The notes under the pieces are model-generated. The model searched no databases. It saw nothing but the letters and a program-made list of their open reading frames with translations, and was not told the origin of the DNA. A stretch of DNA of 64,000 nt from Azoarcus sp. TTM-91 (GTDB lineage Bacteria; Pseudomonadota; Gammaproteobacteria; Burkholderiales; Rhodocyclaceae), in the NCBI RefSeq assembly GCF_012911025.1, contig NZ_WUEI01000013.1, forward strand, positions 1 to 64,000. The letters are read 5' to 3'. Position numbers and translations under genes: made by a program. Below, piece after piece: positions 15,331 through 24,129 of this stretch. How positions within the stretch are numbered: position 1 is the stretch's first letter; each line of letters starts with the position of its first letter.

Positions 15331-15663
15331 GTGGCCGTGCAGATCGCCGAGCTGCGCCGCTGCCCGACCTGCAACCGCTGGGGTGGCAAGCGCAGCTTGG
15401 GCGCGGACGGCTTCAGCGTGGAACTGGATAGCGAGGACAATCGCGGCCCCTGCCGCGAAGGTCCGTGGCATGGCTCCCCCCGCGGTCCGCGCAACGCCTG
15501 TGGCCAATGGCTGCGGTGGGTGGAAATCCGGCCGGCGGACGAAGCGCAGAAGCCCCCGCCGGCACCGGAATCAGTGGCTGCGGCAGTGCCGGCGCCCAGC
15601 CCGGCCCCTGTGCCGGATACCGAGCCTGGGAAAACCGGCAGTCACGCCGGCTCGCCAGCCTGA
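15331..15663 (+). CDS. Small Cys-containing protein of unknown function, GTG start
   Basis: A 110-residue protein that begins with GTG two bases after the YitT stop. The first 70 residues look genuinely conserved in character: 'RRCPTCNRWGGKR' has a CxxC knuckle and two further cysteines follow ('GPCREGPWHG' and 'NACGQWLRWVEI'), giving four Cys that could bind one zinc or form disulfides. The last 40 residues are a Pro/Ala-rich linker-like tail. No family is recognised. Translational coupling to the YitT gene is likely. It is easy to miss because it lacks an ATG. Confidence 0.65.
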   Translation: MAVQIAELRRCPTCNRWGGKRSLGADGFSVELDSEDNRGPCREGPWHGSPRGPRNACGQWLRWVEIRPADEAQKPPPAPESVAAAVPAPSPAPVPDTEPGKTGSHAGSPA

Positions 15664-15719
15664 CCCCACCGCGGCAGCCAGGCAGCAACACGCAGGACAG
15701 CCTGGGCTGGCTGGACGCC

Positions 15720-16637
15720 TTACGCCCCGCTTTCCCCTTCGTCCTGCGCCGCCGCGTCCCGCGCCAGTTTCTCGGCGGCATGCCACTGCACCATCGCCGC
15801 CCGCGTCTCCGGGGTTTCCAGGCTGATCCGGCCCAGCGCACCGCTGCGGTAGTCCACCAGCAGGATCTGCGCCGCCTTCTCCAGATCCAGGCCACCGCCC
15901 TTCACCAGGCAGCCGCGGCGGCGGCCGACGGCCTCCACCAGCGCCGGGCCGTCCATGCCTTCCACCTTGATCTTGTAACGGGCCGCCAGCAGGTTCGGAT
16001 AACGCGCCAGCAGGATGTCACCCAGGAAGGCCGCGACCTCCTCGTCGATCACCGCGTTGCGGCCGATGGCGTGGCTGGCTGCCAGCATGTAGCCGTCGGC
16101 GTCGTAATCGATCTTCGGCCACATCAGGCCAGGCGTGTCGGTCAGCGTCATGCCGGCGCCCAGGTCCAGCGTCTGCTGGTGCTTGGTCACCGCCGGCTCG
16201 TCGCCCACCTTGGCCACCTTGCGCTTGAGCAGCGCATTCATCAGCGTGGATTTGCCAACGTTCGGGATGCCCATGATCATCATCCGCAACGGCTTGGTGC
16301 CATCGTCGCGGTGCGGTGCCAGGCTGCGGCACAGCGCCGGGATGCGGGCGACCTCAGCCGGGTTCTTGGCCGAGATCTGCACCGCCTTCACATCCGGCTG
16401 GGCGTTGTAGAAGTCCATCCAGGCGCGGGTCGCCGCCGGGTCCGCCAGATCGGATTTGTTCAGCAGCTTGAGGCAGGGGCGGTTCCGGAACTTGCGCAGT
16501 TCGGCGATCATCGGATTGCTGCTCGCCTCCGGCAGGCGGGCATCGGTCACCTCGATGACGACGTCTATCGCGGCCATGCTTTCCGCCGCATTGCGACGCG
16601 CCGAGTTCATGTGACCGGGGAACCACTGGATGGGCAT
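15720..16637 (-). CDS. ylqF: Ribosome biogenesis GTPase YlqF/RbgA
   Basis: A 305-residue circularly permuted GTPase. The motifs occur in permuted order: G4 'NKSD' (about residue 60), G5-like 'SAKN', then G1 'GIPNVGKST' and G3 'DTPG'. The N-terminal 'QWFPGHM' is the YlqF hallmark. RbgA-type proteins act in late assembly of the large ribosomal subunit. A GATAAT -10 box lies upstream (16668-16673, minus strand). Divergent from putA, 82 bp between starts. Confidence 0.92.
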   Translation of the reverse strand: MPIQWFPGHMNSARRNAAESMAAIDVVIEVTDARLPEASSNPMIAELRKFRNRPCLKLLNKSDLADPAATRAWMDFYNAQPDVKAVQISAKNPAEVARIPALCRSLAPHRDDGTKPLRMMIMGIPNVGKSTLMNALLKRKVAKVGDEPAVTKHQQTLDLGAGMTLTDTPGLMWPKIDYDADGYMLAASHAIGRNAVIDEEVAAFLGDILLARYPNLLAARYKIKVEGMDGPALVEAVGRRRGCLVKGGGLDLEKAAQILLVDYRSGALGRISLETPETRAAMVQWHAAEKLARDAAAQDEGESGA

Positions 16638-16667
16638 TTCTGATCCAAAACGGGAACGGGAGGCGCA

Positions 16668-16673
16668 TTATCT
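16668..16673 (-). promoter_or_regulatory. Candidate -10 box (GATAAT) for ylqF
   Basis: Minus strand GAGATAATGCG, 31 bp before the ylqF ATG, in the short divergent region shared with putA. Confidence 0.4.
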
Positions 16674-16719
16674 CCCAGTAGGCCCCGGCCGCCGCACCCC
16701 AGCGCGAGGAGGCGTGACG

Positions 16720-19700
16720 ATGAAGGATGACAGCCAGTTGCTGCGGGCCCGCCTGCGCGAAGCCCACCGCTGCGACGAAGCCGAGGCCCTGCGCAACTGC
16801 CTCGCCGTCGCCGCCCTCGATCCGCTGAGCAGCGAGCGCATCGTCGGCCGCGCCCGGCCGCTGCTGGAGGCGGTGCGCAGCGCCGGCGCCGAGGGCCACG
16901 GCATCGACGCCTTCCTCCACGCCCACGCCCTCTCCAGCCGGGAGGGCATCGCCCTGATGTGCCTCGCCGAGGCGCTGCTCCGGGTGCCCGACCCCGCCAC
17001 CCGCGACCGCCTGATCCGCGACAAGCTGGGCGACGCCGATTGGGGCAGCCGGCTGGGCGCCTCCTCCAATCCTTTCGTCAATGCCTCCACCTGGGCGCTG
17101 CTGCTCACCGGCCGCCTGCTCCGCCAGGAAGAAGGCGACGACACCAGCGCCTCCAGCCTCGGCCGCAGCCTGCGCCAACTGGCCGCCCGAGCAGGCGAGC
17201 CACTGGTACGGGAGGCGGTGGCCGGCGCCATGCGCCTGCTGGGCCGACAGTTCGTGCTCGGCCGCGACATCGCCGAAGCACTGCGCCACGCGGCGGACGC
17301 CGAGCAACAAGGCTGGCGCCATTCCTACGACATGCTGGGAGAGGCCGCCCGCAGCGCCGCTGACGCCCGCCGCTATTTCGACGCCTACGCCAAGGCCATC
17401 GCCGCGCTGGGCAGCAGCGTGCGCCGCGGCACGCCGCTGCAGGCGGCGCCGTCCATCTCGGTCAAGCTCTCGGCCCTGCACCCCCGCTACGAGCCGCGGC
17501 AGCATGAACGGGTGAGTGCCGAGTTGCTGCCCCGCGTGCTGGAACTCGCCCGCAGCGCCCGCGAGCACAACATCGGCCTCACCATAGATGCCGAGGAGAG
17601 CGAGCGCCTGGAGTTGTCGCTGGACCTGATGGAAGCCCTTTGCTGCGCGCCCGAACTGAGCGGCTGGGACGGCCTCGGGCTGGCGGTGCAGGCTTACCAG
17701 AAACGCGCCCTGCCATTGATAGCCTGGCTGGCCGACCTCGCCCGCCGCAGCCACCACCAGCTCCCGGTGCGGCTGGTGAAGGGCGCCTATTGGGACAGCG
17801 AGATCAAGCGCACCCAGGAGCTGGGTCTGTCCGACTACCCGGTGTTCACCCGCAAGAGCGCTACCGACGTTTCCTACCTCGCCTGCGCCCGCAGATTGCT
17901 GGCCGATCCGGTCGCCTTCCGCCCCGCCTTTGCCACCCACAACGCCCACACCGTGGCCGCCATCGCCGAACTGGCGGCCTCCGCCCCGCCCGGCGGCGAC
18001 TGGGAGTTCCAGCGCCTTCACGGCATGGGAAAGGCGCTGTACCAGCACATCATTGGCGAGAACGGCTGGAACCGGGCCTGCCGCGTCTATGCTCCCGTCG
18101 GCAACCACGAGGATCTCCTGGCCTACCTGGTGCGGCGCCTGCTGGAAAACGGAGCCAACTCCTCCTTCGTCAACCAGGCCGCCGACACCAGCCTGCCGCT
18201 GGATAGCCTGCTCGCCGACCCGACGGCGCGCGCCGCCGCCCATCTGCTCGCCGGACAAGCGCGCAATCCCGGCCTGCCGTTGCCGCGCGACCTCTACCGT
18301 GCCGCCGGCCAGCCTAGGGAGAACAGCGCCGGGCTCGACCTGAACGACATCTCGACCGTAGACAGCCTGCGCCACGCAGTTCAGGACGACCGCGCTGCGT
18401 CCCACATTGCCTGCCCCTTGATAGACGGCCATCTGCGCCCGGGCGAACCGCATGCCCGCCGGGCGCCGGGAAACCTGGACGATGTGGTGGGCGGCGCCGT
18501 GTTTGCAGACGAAGAGGACATTGCCCGCGCCCTGGATGCGGCCGCCCGCGGTTTCCCCGCCTGGAGCGCCACGCCTGCGGCGAGGCGGGCGCTTGCACTG
18601 GAACGGGCGGCCGAGTTGCTGCAGGAGCGCATGCCGGGCTTCATCGCCCTCATCGTCCGTGAAGGCGGCCGCACGCTGCCGGCAGCGCTGGCCGAGGTAC
18701 GCGAAGCGATCGACTTCTGCCGCTACTACGCCCAACAGGCCAGGCAGCGCTTCGGCAGCCCGGAGCCCCTGCCCGGGCCCACCGGCGAGAGCAACAGCCT
18801 GCAACTGGAAGGGCGCGGGGTGTTCATCTGCATCAGCCCATGGAATTTTCCGCTCGCCATCTTCACCGGGCAGGTTGCCGCCGCCCTCGCCGCTGGCAAC
18901 ACGGTGATCGCCAAGCCGGCGGAACAGACGCCGCTGACCGCCATGGCCGCGGTCCGGCTACTGCATGAGGCCGGCATCCCTGCCACCGCGCTGCACCTGC
19001 TGCCGGGGGCGGGCGAGGTCGGCGCAGCGCTGATCGCCGATCCACGCTGCGCCGGCGTCGCCTTCACCGGCTCCACCGCGGTGGCCCGCGACATCGCCCG
19101 CCTGCTGGCCGCCGGCACTGGGCCGCTGGTGCCGCTGATCGCCGAGACCGGTGGTCAGAACGCGCTGATCGCCGACTCCACCGCATTGCCGGAACAGGTC
19201 GTCCGCGACGCCCTCGCATCCGCCTTCGACTCCGCCGGCCAGCGGTGCTCGGCGCTGCGCCTGCTGTGCCTGCAGGCCGACATCGCCGATCGCGTCATCC
19301 CGATGCTGGCCGGCGCGATGGCGGAACTCGTGATCGGCCCGCCGAACGACCCGGCCACCGACGTCGGCCCGCTCATCGACGACGAAGCCCGGGCCGCGCT
19401 TGAAACACATGTCCGCAGCCTGGGGGCGCACGCCAGCCCCATTCACGTCTGCACGCTGGATCCGGCCCGTACCGCCGCGGGCAGCTATTTCCCCCCTCAA
19501 GCGTGGGAGATAGATAGCGTCGCCCGCCTGCGCGGAGAAGTCTTCGGCCCGGTACTTCACGTGCTGCGCTGGCAACCGGACGAACTGGATGCGCTGTGCG
19601 ACGCCATCGCCGCCACCGGATATGGCCTCACCCTCGGCATCCACAGCCGTATCGGTCACACCGTGACGCACATCCGCAGCCGGCTGAAAGTGGGAAACAC

Positions 19701-19896
19701 TTATGTGAACCGCAACATCATAGGTGCTGCGGTTGGAAGCCAACCCTTTGGCGGAGAAGGACTTTCCGGCACCGGCCCGAAGGCCGGCGGACCACATTAC
19801 CTGCTCCGTTTCGCCACCGAGCGGACGCTGTCGGTGGACACCACCGCGGCCGGGGGCAATACCGACCTGCTCGCCGCCGATCCCGGCTTCGGCTGA
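16720..19896 (+). CDS. putA: Bifunctional proline dehydrogenase / P5C dehydrogenase PutA
   Basis: A 1058-residue enzyme that oxidises proline to glutamate in two steps. The PRODH (FAD) barrel spans about residues 180-470, with 'PSISVKLSALHPRYE' and 'RLVKGAYWDSEIKR' (Lys354). The aldehyde dehydrogenase domain spans about 560-1040, with catalytic Glu809 ('IAETGGQN') and Cys843 ('AGQRCSA'). The N-terminus begins directly with the helical arm; there is no ribbon-helix-helix domain, so this PutA is not its own repressor. GAGGAGG lies before the chosen ATG; the frame is open further upstream without similarity. Electrons enter the quinone pool at the inner membrane. Confidence 0.95.
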   Translation: MKDDSQLLRARLREAHRCDEAEALRNCLAVAALDPLSSERIVGRARPLLEAVRSAGAEGHGIDAFLHAHALSSREGIALMCLAEALLRVPDPATRDRLIRDKLGDADWGSRLGASSNPFVNASTWALLLTGRLLRQEEGDDTSASSLGRSLRQLAARAGEPLVREAVAGAMRLLGRQFVLGRDIAEALRHAADAEQQGWRHSYDMLGEAARSAADARRYFDAYAKAIAALGSSVRRGTPLQAAPSISVKLSALHPRYEPRQHERVSAELLPRVLELARSAREHNIGLTIDAEESERLELSLDLMEALCCAPELSGWDGLGLAVQAYQKRALPLIAWLADLARRSHHQLPVRLVKGAYWDSEIKRTQELGLSDYPVFTRKSATDVSYLACARRLLADPVAFRPAFATHNAHTVAAIAELAASAPPGGDWEFQRLHGMGKALYQHIIGENGWNRACRVYAPVGNHEDLLAYLVRRLLENGANSSFVNQAADTSLPLDSLLADPTARAAAHLLAGQARNPGLPLPRDLYRAAGQPRENSAGLDLNDISTVDSLRHAVQDDRAASHIACPLIDGHLRPGEPHARRAPGNLDDVVGGAVFADEEDIARALDAAARGFPAWSATPAARRALALERAAELLQERMPGFIALIVREGGRTLPAALAEVREAIDFCRYYAQQARQRFGSPEPLPGPTGESNSLQLEGRGVFICISPWNFPLAIFTGQVAAALAAGNTVIAKPAEQTPLTAMAAVRLLHEAGIPATALHLLPGAGEVGAALIADPRCAGVAFTGSTAVARDIARLLAAGTGPLVPLIAETGGQNALIADSTALPEQVVRDALASAFDSAGQRCSALRLLCLQADIADRVIPMLAGAMAELVIGPPNDPATDVGPLIDDEARAALETHVRSLGAHASPIHVCTLDPARTAAGSYFPPQAWEIDSVARLRGEVFGPVLHVLRWQPDELDALCDAIAATGYGLTLGIHSRIGHTVTHIRSRLKVGNTYVNRNIIGAAVGSQPFGGEGLSGTGPKAGGPHYLLRFATERTLSVDTTAAGGNTDLLAADPGFG

Positions 19897-19989
19897 ACCG
19901 CCCAAAGCCCATCCAAATGGAATCGCCACGCCCCGCAAACCCCCGCGACACGTGCTGATACATCTTTCCGATAGCGATGCTTAAATAAA

Positions 19990-20019
19990 TTCCCACCTCC
20001 TGCGGAAAGCGTGTATTGT
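19990..20019 (+). promoter_or_regulatory. Candidate promoter of the cold-shock gene
   Basis: TTCCCA (19990-19995), 18-bp spacer, TATTGT (20014-20019). It would give a leader of about 150 nucleotides before the csp start, similar in length to cspA-type mRNAs whose leaders act as RNA thermosensors. The stretch 19897-20176 contains no gene. Confidence 0.45.
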
Positions 20020-20176
20020 GGCGGCGCAGTCGATTCAAGTAGTGGATGTCCTGGTGGTCCTTCTCCGCGTGTTCGTTCCGCGAACCCTTCCGGTCTGATT
20101 CCCTCGATCACGTTTCTTGATCGTTCCTGCAATCCCGGGCTACGGCCCCAAAACCTAATCAATTCGGAACGCAAAC

Positions 20177-20386
20177 ATGAGCACTCAAACCGGCAAGGTC
20201 AAATGGTTCAACGATGCCAAGGGCTTCGGCTTCATCACCCCGGACAACGGCGGTGAAGACCTGTTCGCCCACTTCAGCGAAATTCAATCCAAGGGCTTCA
20301 AGTCCCTGGCTGAGAACCAGCCCGTTGAATTCGAAGTGAAGACCGGCCCGAAGGGCCAGCAAGCGGCGAACATCCGCCCGCTGTAA
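20177..20386 (+). CDS. Cold-shock domain protein (CspA family)
   Basis: A 69-residue single cold-shock domain with both RNA-binding motifs: RNP1 'KGFGFITP' and RNP2 'DLFAHFS'. It acts as an RNA chaperone that melts secondary structure. It has a long GC-poor leader, a strong intrinsic terminator 24 bp after the stop, and a cold-shock-type helicase gene just downstream. Which csp paralogue it is cannot be told. Confidence 0.95.
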   Translation: MSTQTGKVKWFNDAKGFGFITPDNGGEDLFAHFSEIQSKGFKSLAENQPVEFEVKTGPKGQQAANIRPL

Positions 20387-20409
20387 TCAGCGCCTCAAGC
20401 TGATACTCA

Positions 20410-20440
20410 AAACGCGGCCTCCGGCCGCGTTTTTGTTTTT
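20410..20440 (+). terminator. Intrinsic terminator after the cold-shock gene
   Basis: Stem ACGCGGCC/GGCCGCGT (8 bp, loop TCC, extended by A-T pairs) followed by TTTTTGTTTTT. It separates the cold-shock gene from deaD. Confidence 0.92.
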
Positions 20441-20470
20441 GTTGCCGCTGTACTGCAAGAAGCCGCCGTC

Positions 20471-22381
20471 ATGACCGATACCATTTCCCGCTTCGATGAG
20501 CTCGACCTCCCGCCCGCCCTGCTGCAGGCCCTGGCGGATGTCGGCTACGAAACCCCCTCGCCCGTCCAGGCCGCTTGTATCCCGCATCTGCTGGCGGGCG
20601 CCGACCTCCTCGGCGAGGCTCAGACCGGCACCGGCAAGACGGCCGCCTTCGCGCTGCCGATGCTGGCTCGCCTGGATCTGGCCGACCGTCGCCCGCAAGT
20701 GCTGGTGCTGACACCGACACGGGAACTGGCGATCCAGGTGGCTGAAGCCTTCCAGAAGTACGCCGCCCGCCTGCCGGACTTCCATGTGCTGCCGCTCTAC
20801 GGCGGCCAGAGCATGGTGGTGCAACTGCGCCAGCTCTCCCGTGGCGCCCAGGTCATCGTCGGCACGCCGGGCCGGGTCATGGATCACCTGGAACGCGAAA
20901 GCCTCAAACTGGACAGCTTGCGGGCGCTGGTGCTGGACGAAGCCGACGAGATGTTGCGCATGGGCTTCATCGACGATGTCGAATGGATCCTGGACCACAC
21001 GCCGGAAGGTCGTCAGACGGCCTTGTTCTCCGCAACCATGCCGGCGGCCATCCGCGAAGTCGCCCACCGCCACCTGCGCGAGCCGCAGGAAGTGAAGATC
21101 CGGGCGGCCACCGCCACCGTGTCCCGCATCCAGCAGCGCTACTGGCAGGTGCGCGGCGTGGACAAGCTGGACGCGCTCACCCGCATCCTGGACTCCGAAG
21201 CCACGCTGGACGCCGCCATCGTCTTCGTCCGCACCAAGATTGCCACCGAGGAACTGGCCGAGAAACTGGCCGCACGCGGCTACGCGGTGTCCGCACTCAA
21301 CGGCGACATGACCCAGGGCCTGCGGGAACGCGTCATCGAGCAGTTGAAGAGCGGCGCGCTGGACATCGTCATCGCCACCGACGTCGCCGCCCGCGGCATC
21401 GACGTGCCGCGCGTCAGCCACGTCATAAACTACGACATTCCCTACGACACCGAGGCTTATGTGCACCGCATCGGCCGCACCGGCCGCGCGGGCCGTGAGG
21501 GCACCGCCATCCTGTTCGTCGCGCCGCGCGAAACCCGCATGCTGAAGGCGATCGAGCGCGCCACCCGCCAGCCGATCGAGCCCATTGCCCTGCCCAGCCG
21601 GGAGGCGGTGTCCAACCTGCGCGTCAGCCAGTTCAAACAGCAGATCCTGGCAACGGTTCAGGAAGAGGATCTCGGCTTCTTCATGGACGTGGTGAATCGC
21701 CTGGCGGACGAGGAAGGCATCGCCATCCATGAGATCGCCGCCGCCCTCGCCTTCCTCGCCCAGCGCGAACGCCCACTGCAGATCGAGGAAAGCGGCCGCG
21801 GCTGGGAGGTTGCCACCGCCTCGCAGGAAAGCGGGGGCCGCGGCCCGCGCGCCGAGCACTTCACCACCGGCGTTGCCCGCGAACGCGCGCCGCGCCCGAA
21901 TCGCGACGAAATCCTCGCCCGCCGCCGCGCCTTCTCCGAAGGCTCACTGGTGCGCTACCGAATCGAGGTCGGCCGCAGCCATGGTGCCAGCCCGAAGGAA
22001 ATCGTCGGTGCCATTGCCAACGAGGGCGGCATCGAAGGCCGTTTCATCGGGCAGATCCACCTGTTCGACGACTACAGCACGGTGGAACTGCCCGCCGGCC
22101 TGCCGGGCGAGTTGCTGGCCGTGCTGAAGCGCACCCGCGTGCGCCAGTGCCAGCTGCAGATCCGCCAGCTGAGCGCGGCCGAAGCCGCCGCCGAGCCGGC
22201 CCGCCGGCCGCCGCGTGAAGGCGGCAAGCCGGCCGAGCGCGACGCCGCCCGCGGCAAACCCTTCCCGCAATGGAAGGACAAACCGCAAGCGCCGCGCGAA
22301 GGTGGCGATGGCCAGCGCACGCCGCGCCGCTCCGGTCCGCCGCCGGCTGGCAAGCCGACCAAGCGTCGGGAAAAGTACTGA
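20471..22381 (+). CDS. deaD: DEAD-box RNA helicase DeaD/CsdA
   Basis: A 636-residue ATP-dependent RNA helicase. Q motif near residue 33, Walker A 'AQTGTGKT' (50-57), 'PTREL', 'DEAD' (156-159), 'SAT', then the second RecA domain with 'ARGIDVP' and 'HRIGRTGRAG'. Residues about 485-560 form the DbpA-like RNA-binding domain typical of DeaD, followed by a basic Arg/Pro/Gly tail. Roles are ribosome assembly and mRNA unwinding at low temperature. It follows the cold-shock gene, consistent with a shared stress role. Its stop overlaps the next start by 1 bp (TGATG). Confidence 0.94.
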   Translation: MTDTISRFDELDLPPALLQALADVGYETPSPVQAACIPHLLAGADLLGEAQTGTGKTAAFALPMLARLDLADRRPQVLVLTPTRELAIQVAEAFQKYAARLPDFHVLPLYGGQSMVVQLRQLSRGAQVIVGTPGRVMDHLERESLKLDSLRALVLDEADEMLRMGFIDDVEWILDHTPEGRQTALFSATMPAAIREVAHRHLREPQEVKIRAATATVSRIQQRYWQVRGVDKLDALTRILDSEATLDAAIVFVRTKIATEELAEKLAARGYAVSALNGDMTQGLRERVIEQLKSGALDIVIATDVAARGIDVPRVSHVINYDIPYDTEAYVHRIGRTGRAGREGTAILFVAPRETRMLKAIERATRQPIEPIALPSREAVSNLRVSQFKQQILATVQEEDLGFFMDVVNRLADEEGIAIHEIAAALAFLAQRERPLQIEESGRGWEVATASQESGGRGPRAEHFTTGVARERAPRPNRDEILARRRAFSEGSLVRYRIEVGRSHGASPKEIVGAIANEGGIEGRFIGQIHLFDDYSTVELPAGLPGELLAVLKRTRVRQCQLQIRQLSAAEAAAEPARRPPREGGKPAERDAARGKPFPQWKDKPQAPREGGDGQRTPRRSGPPPAGKPTKRREKY

Positions 22382-23016
22382 TGCTGCGTCGCCTGCTGGC
22401 GCTTGCCGCCTGCCTGCTGCTGATCGCCTGCGGCAAGGAAGCGCCGCGTTTCGAGGCACTGCCGCCGGGTACCGCGGTGATGGCCTTCGGCGACAGCGTC
22501 ACCTGGGGCACCGGTGCCAGTCCTGGCGAGGATTACCCCAGCCACCTGGCAACGCTCACCGGCTGGCAGGTCATCAACGCCGGCATTCCGGGCGACATGG
22601 CGCAGACCGCCAAGCAGCGCATCGCAGGCGATCTCGACAGCCACCAGCCACGGCTGGTGCTGATCGAGCTTGGCGGCAACGACTTCCTGCGCCGTCGCCC
22701 GCATGCAGAAGTGGCCGAGGATCTACGTACCTTGATCCAGGCGGTGCGGGCCGCTGGCGCGACGCCGGTGCTGATCGCGGTTCCCGCTGCCTCACCACTG
22801 GCCGCCGCGGCCGGCAGCCTGACGGATGCCGAATTGTTCAGGCAACTCGCTGAACAGGAAAAAGTGCCGCTGATCGAATCCATCTTCTCCCAGGTATTGT
22901 CCGATCCAGCGCTGCGCGCCGACCCGATACACCCTAACGCCGAAGGCTACCGCCGGCTGGCTGAAGGCGTGGCGAGCTCGCTGCGGAGCTATGGCTTCGC
23001 CGCCGAGTCGCACTGA
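22381..23016 (+). CDS. GDSL-type esterase/lysophospholipase lipoprotein (TesA-like)
   Basis: A 211-residue SGNH hydrolase. It has a lipoprotein signal ('LLLIAC', Cys 17), so it is probably membrane-anchored rather than free in the periplasm. Catalytic blocks are 'FGDSVTWG' (Ser), 'GIPGDMA' (oxyanion Gly), 'GGNDFL' (Asn) and 'DPIHPNAEGY' (Asp/His). Family members hydrolyse acyl-CoA, aryl esters or lysophospholipids. Translationally coupled to deaD through TGATG. Confidence 0.88.
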   Translation: MLRRLLALAACLLLIACGKEAPRFEALPPGTAVMAFGDSVTWGTGASPGEDYPSHLATLTGWQVINAGIPGDMAQTAKQRIAGDLDSHQPRLVLIELGGNDFLRRRPHAEVAEDLRTLIQAVRAAGATPVLIAVPAASPLAAAAGSLTDAELFRQLAEQEKVPLIESIFSQVLSDPALRADPIHPNAEGYRRLAEGVASSLRSYGFAAESH

Positions 23017-23037
23017 ACCCCAGGGAACACGCCAGCA

Positions 23038-24042
23038 ATGACCGAGCACGCCCCCTTCGCCGTACTCACGCCGGATTTCGTGCTGGATGCGATCGAATCC
23101 GTCGGCCTGCTCACCGATGGCCGCCAACTCGCCCTCAACAGCTACGAGAACCGCGTCTACCAGGTCGGCCTGGAGGACGCGGCAGCGGTGGTGGCGAAGT
23201 TCTACCGCCCGGCGCGCTGGAGCGACGAAGCCATCCTGGAGGAACACGCCTTCAGCGCCGAACTCGCCGAACGCGAAATCCCGGTCGCCGCACCGCTGCT
23301 GATCGATGGCCGCACGCTGCACCAGCATGAAGGCATGCGCTTCGCCCTCTTCCCCCGGCTCTCCGGCCGCGCGCCCGAGCTGTCCGACCCGGCGACGCTG
23401 GAGTGGCTGGGGCGCTTCCTCGGGCGCATCCATGCCGTCGGCGGCTTGCAGCACTACCAGCAACGGCCTGCGCTGGACATCGACAGCTTCGGCACCGAAC
23501 CGCGCGACTGGCTGCTCGCCCACGACTTCATCCCGCCCGACCTGCTGCCCGCCTGGCGCAGCACGGTGGACCAGGCACTGGACGGCGTGCGCCGTGCCTA
23601 CGAGCGTGCCGGCGACGTCGCCAGCCTGCGGCTGCACGGCGACTGCCACATGGGCAACGTGCTGTGGCAGCCGGGCGACGGCAACCGCCCTGAAGGTGGG
23701 CCGCAGTTCGTGGACTTCGATGACAGCCGCAACGGCCCTGCGGTGCAGGATCTATGGATGCTGCTTTCCGGCGAACGCAGCGAAATGGCGCTGCAGTTGG
23801 GCGACATCCTGGAAGGCTACGAGGACTTCCGCGACTTCGACGACCGCGAGCTCTACCTGGTGGAAGCCTTGCGCACCCTGCGTCTGCTGCACTACTCCGC
23901 CTGGCTGGCGCGGCGCTGGAATGACCCCGCCTTCCCCGCCGCCTTTCCCTGGTTCAATACCCAGCGCTACTGGCAAGAGCGCGTCCTGGAACTGCGGGAA
24001 CAGATCGCGCTGATGGACGAGGAGCCGGTGTGGCCTGAATGA
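23038..24042 (+). CDS. srkA: Stress response serine/threonine kinase SrkA (YihE/RdoA)
   Basis: A 334-residue cytosolic kinase of the choline-kinase-like fold. It starts 'FAVLTPDFVLDAIESVG', has 'NSYENRVYQV' near the nucleotide loop and the catalytic 'LHGDCHMGNVLW' plus metal-binding 'VDFDDSRNGPAVQDLWML'. SrkA opposes stress-induced (MazEF-linked) cell death in E. coli. It lies 21 bp after the GDSL gene, so it may belong to the deaD transcript. Confidence 0.92.
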   Translation: MTEHAPFAVLTPDFVLDAIESVGLLTDGRQLALNSYENRVYQVGLEDAAAVVAKFYRPARWSDEAILEEHAFSAELAEREIPVAAPLLIDGRTLHQHEGMRFALFPRLSGRAPELSDPATLEWLGRFLGRIHAVGGLQHYQQRPALDIDSFGTEPRDWLLAHDFIPPDLLPAWRSTVDQALDGVRRAYERAGDVASLRLHGDCHMGNVLWQPGDGNRPEGGPQFVDFDDSRNGPAVQDLWMLLSGERSEMALQLGDILEGYEDFRDFDDRELYLVEALRTLRLLHYSAWLARRWNDPAFPAAFPWFNTQRYWQERVLELREQIALMDEEPVWPE

Positions 24043-24092
24043 CCGCGCCGGCGGAGCGCGGTTGCGCAGTGCACCATTCCCGCCAGAATCGC

Positions 24093-24098
24093 TAAACT
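24093..24098 (+). promoter_or_regulatory. Candidate -10 box (TAAACT) for the hydrolase gene
   Basis: TAAACT 31 bp before the ATG at 24130. No clear -35. Confidence 0.35.
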
Positions 24099-24129
24099 CG
24101 GGGCTTCGCTCCTTGCTCCCTCAGCAATC

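Noticed and set aside
16354-18804. 816-residue minus-strand frame across ylqF and putA
   Set aside because: Shadow of putA codons; composition (Ala, Gly, Gln, Arg) is typical of antisense frames in GC-rich genes, and the putA strand has clear catalytic motifs.
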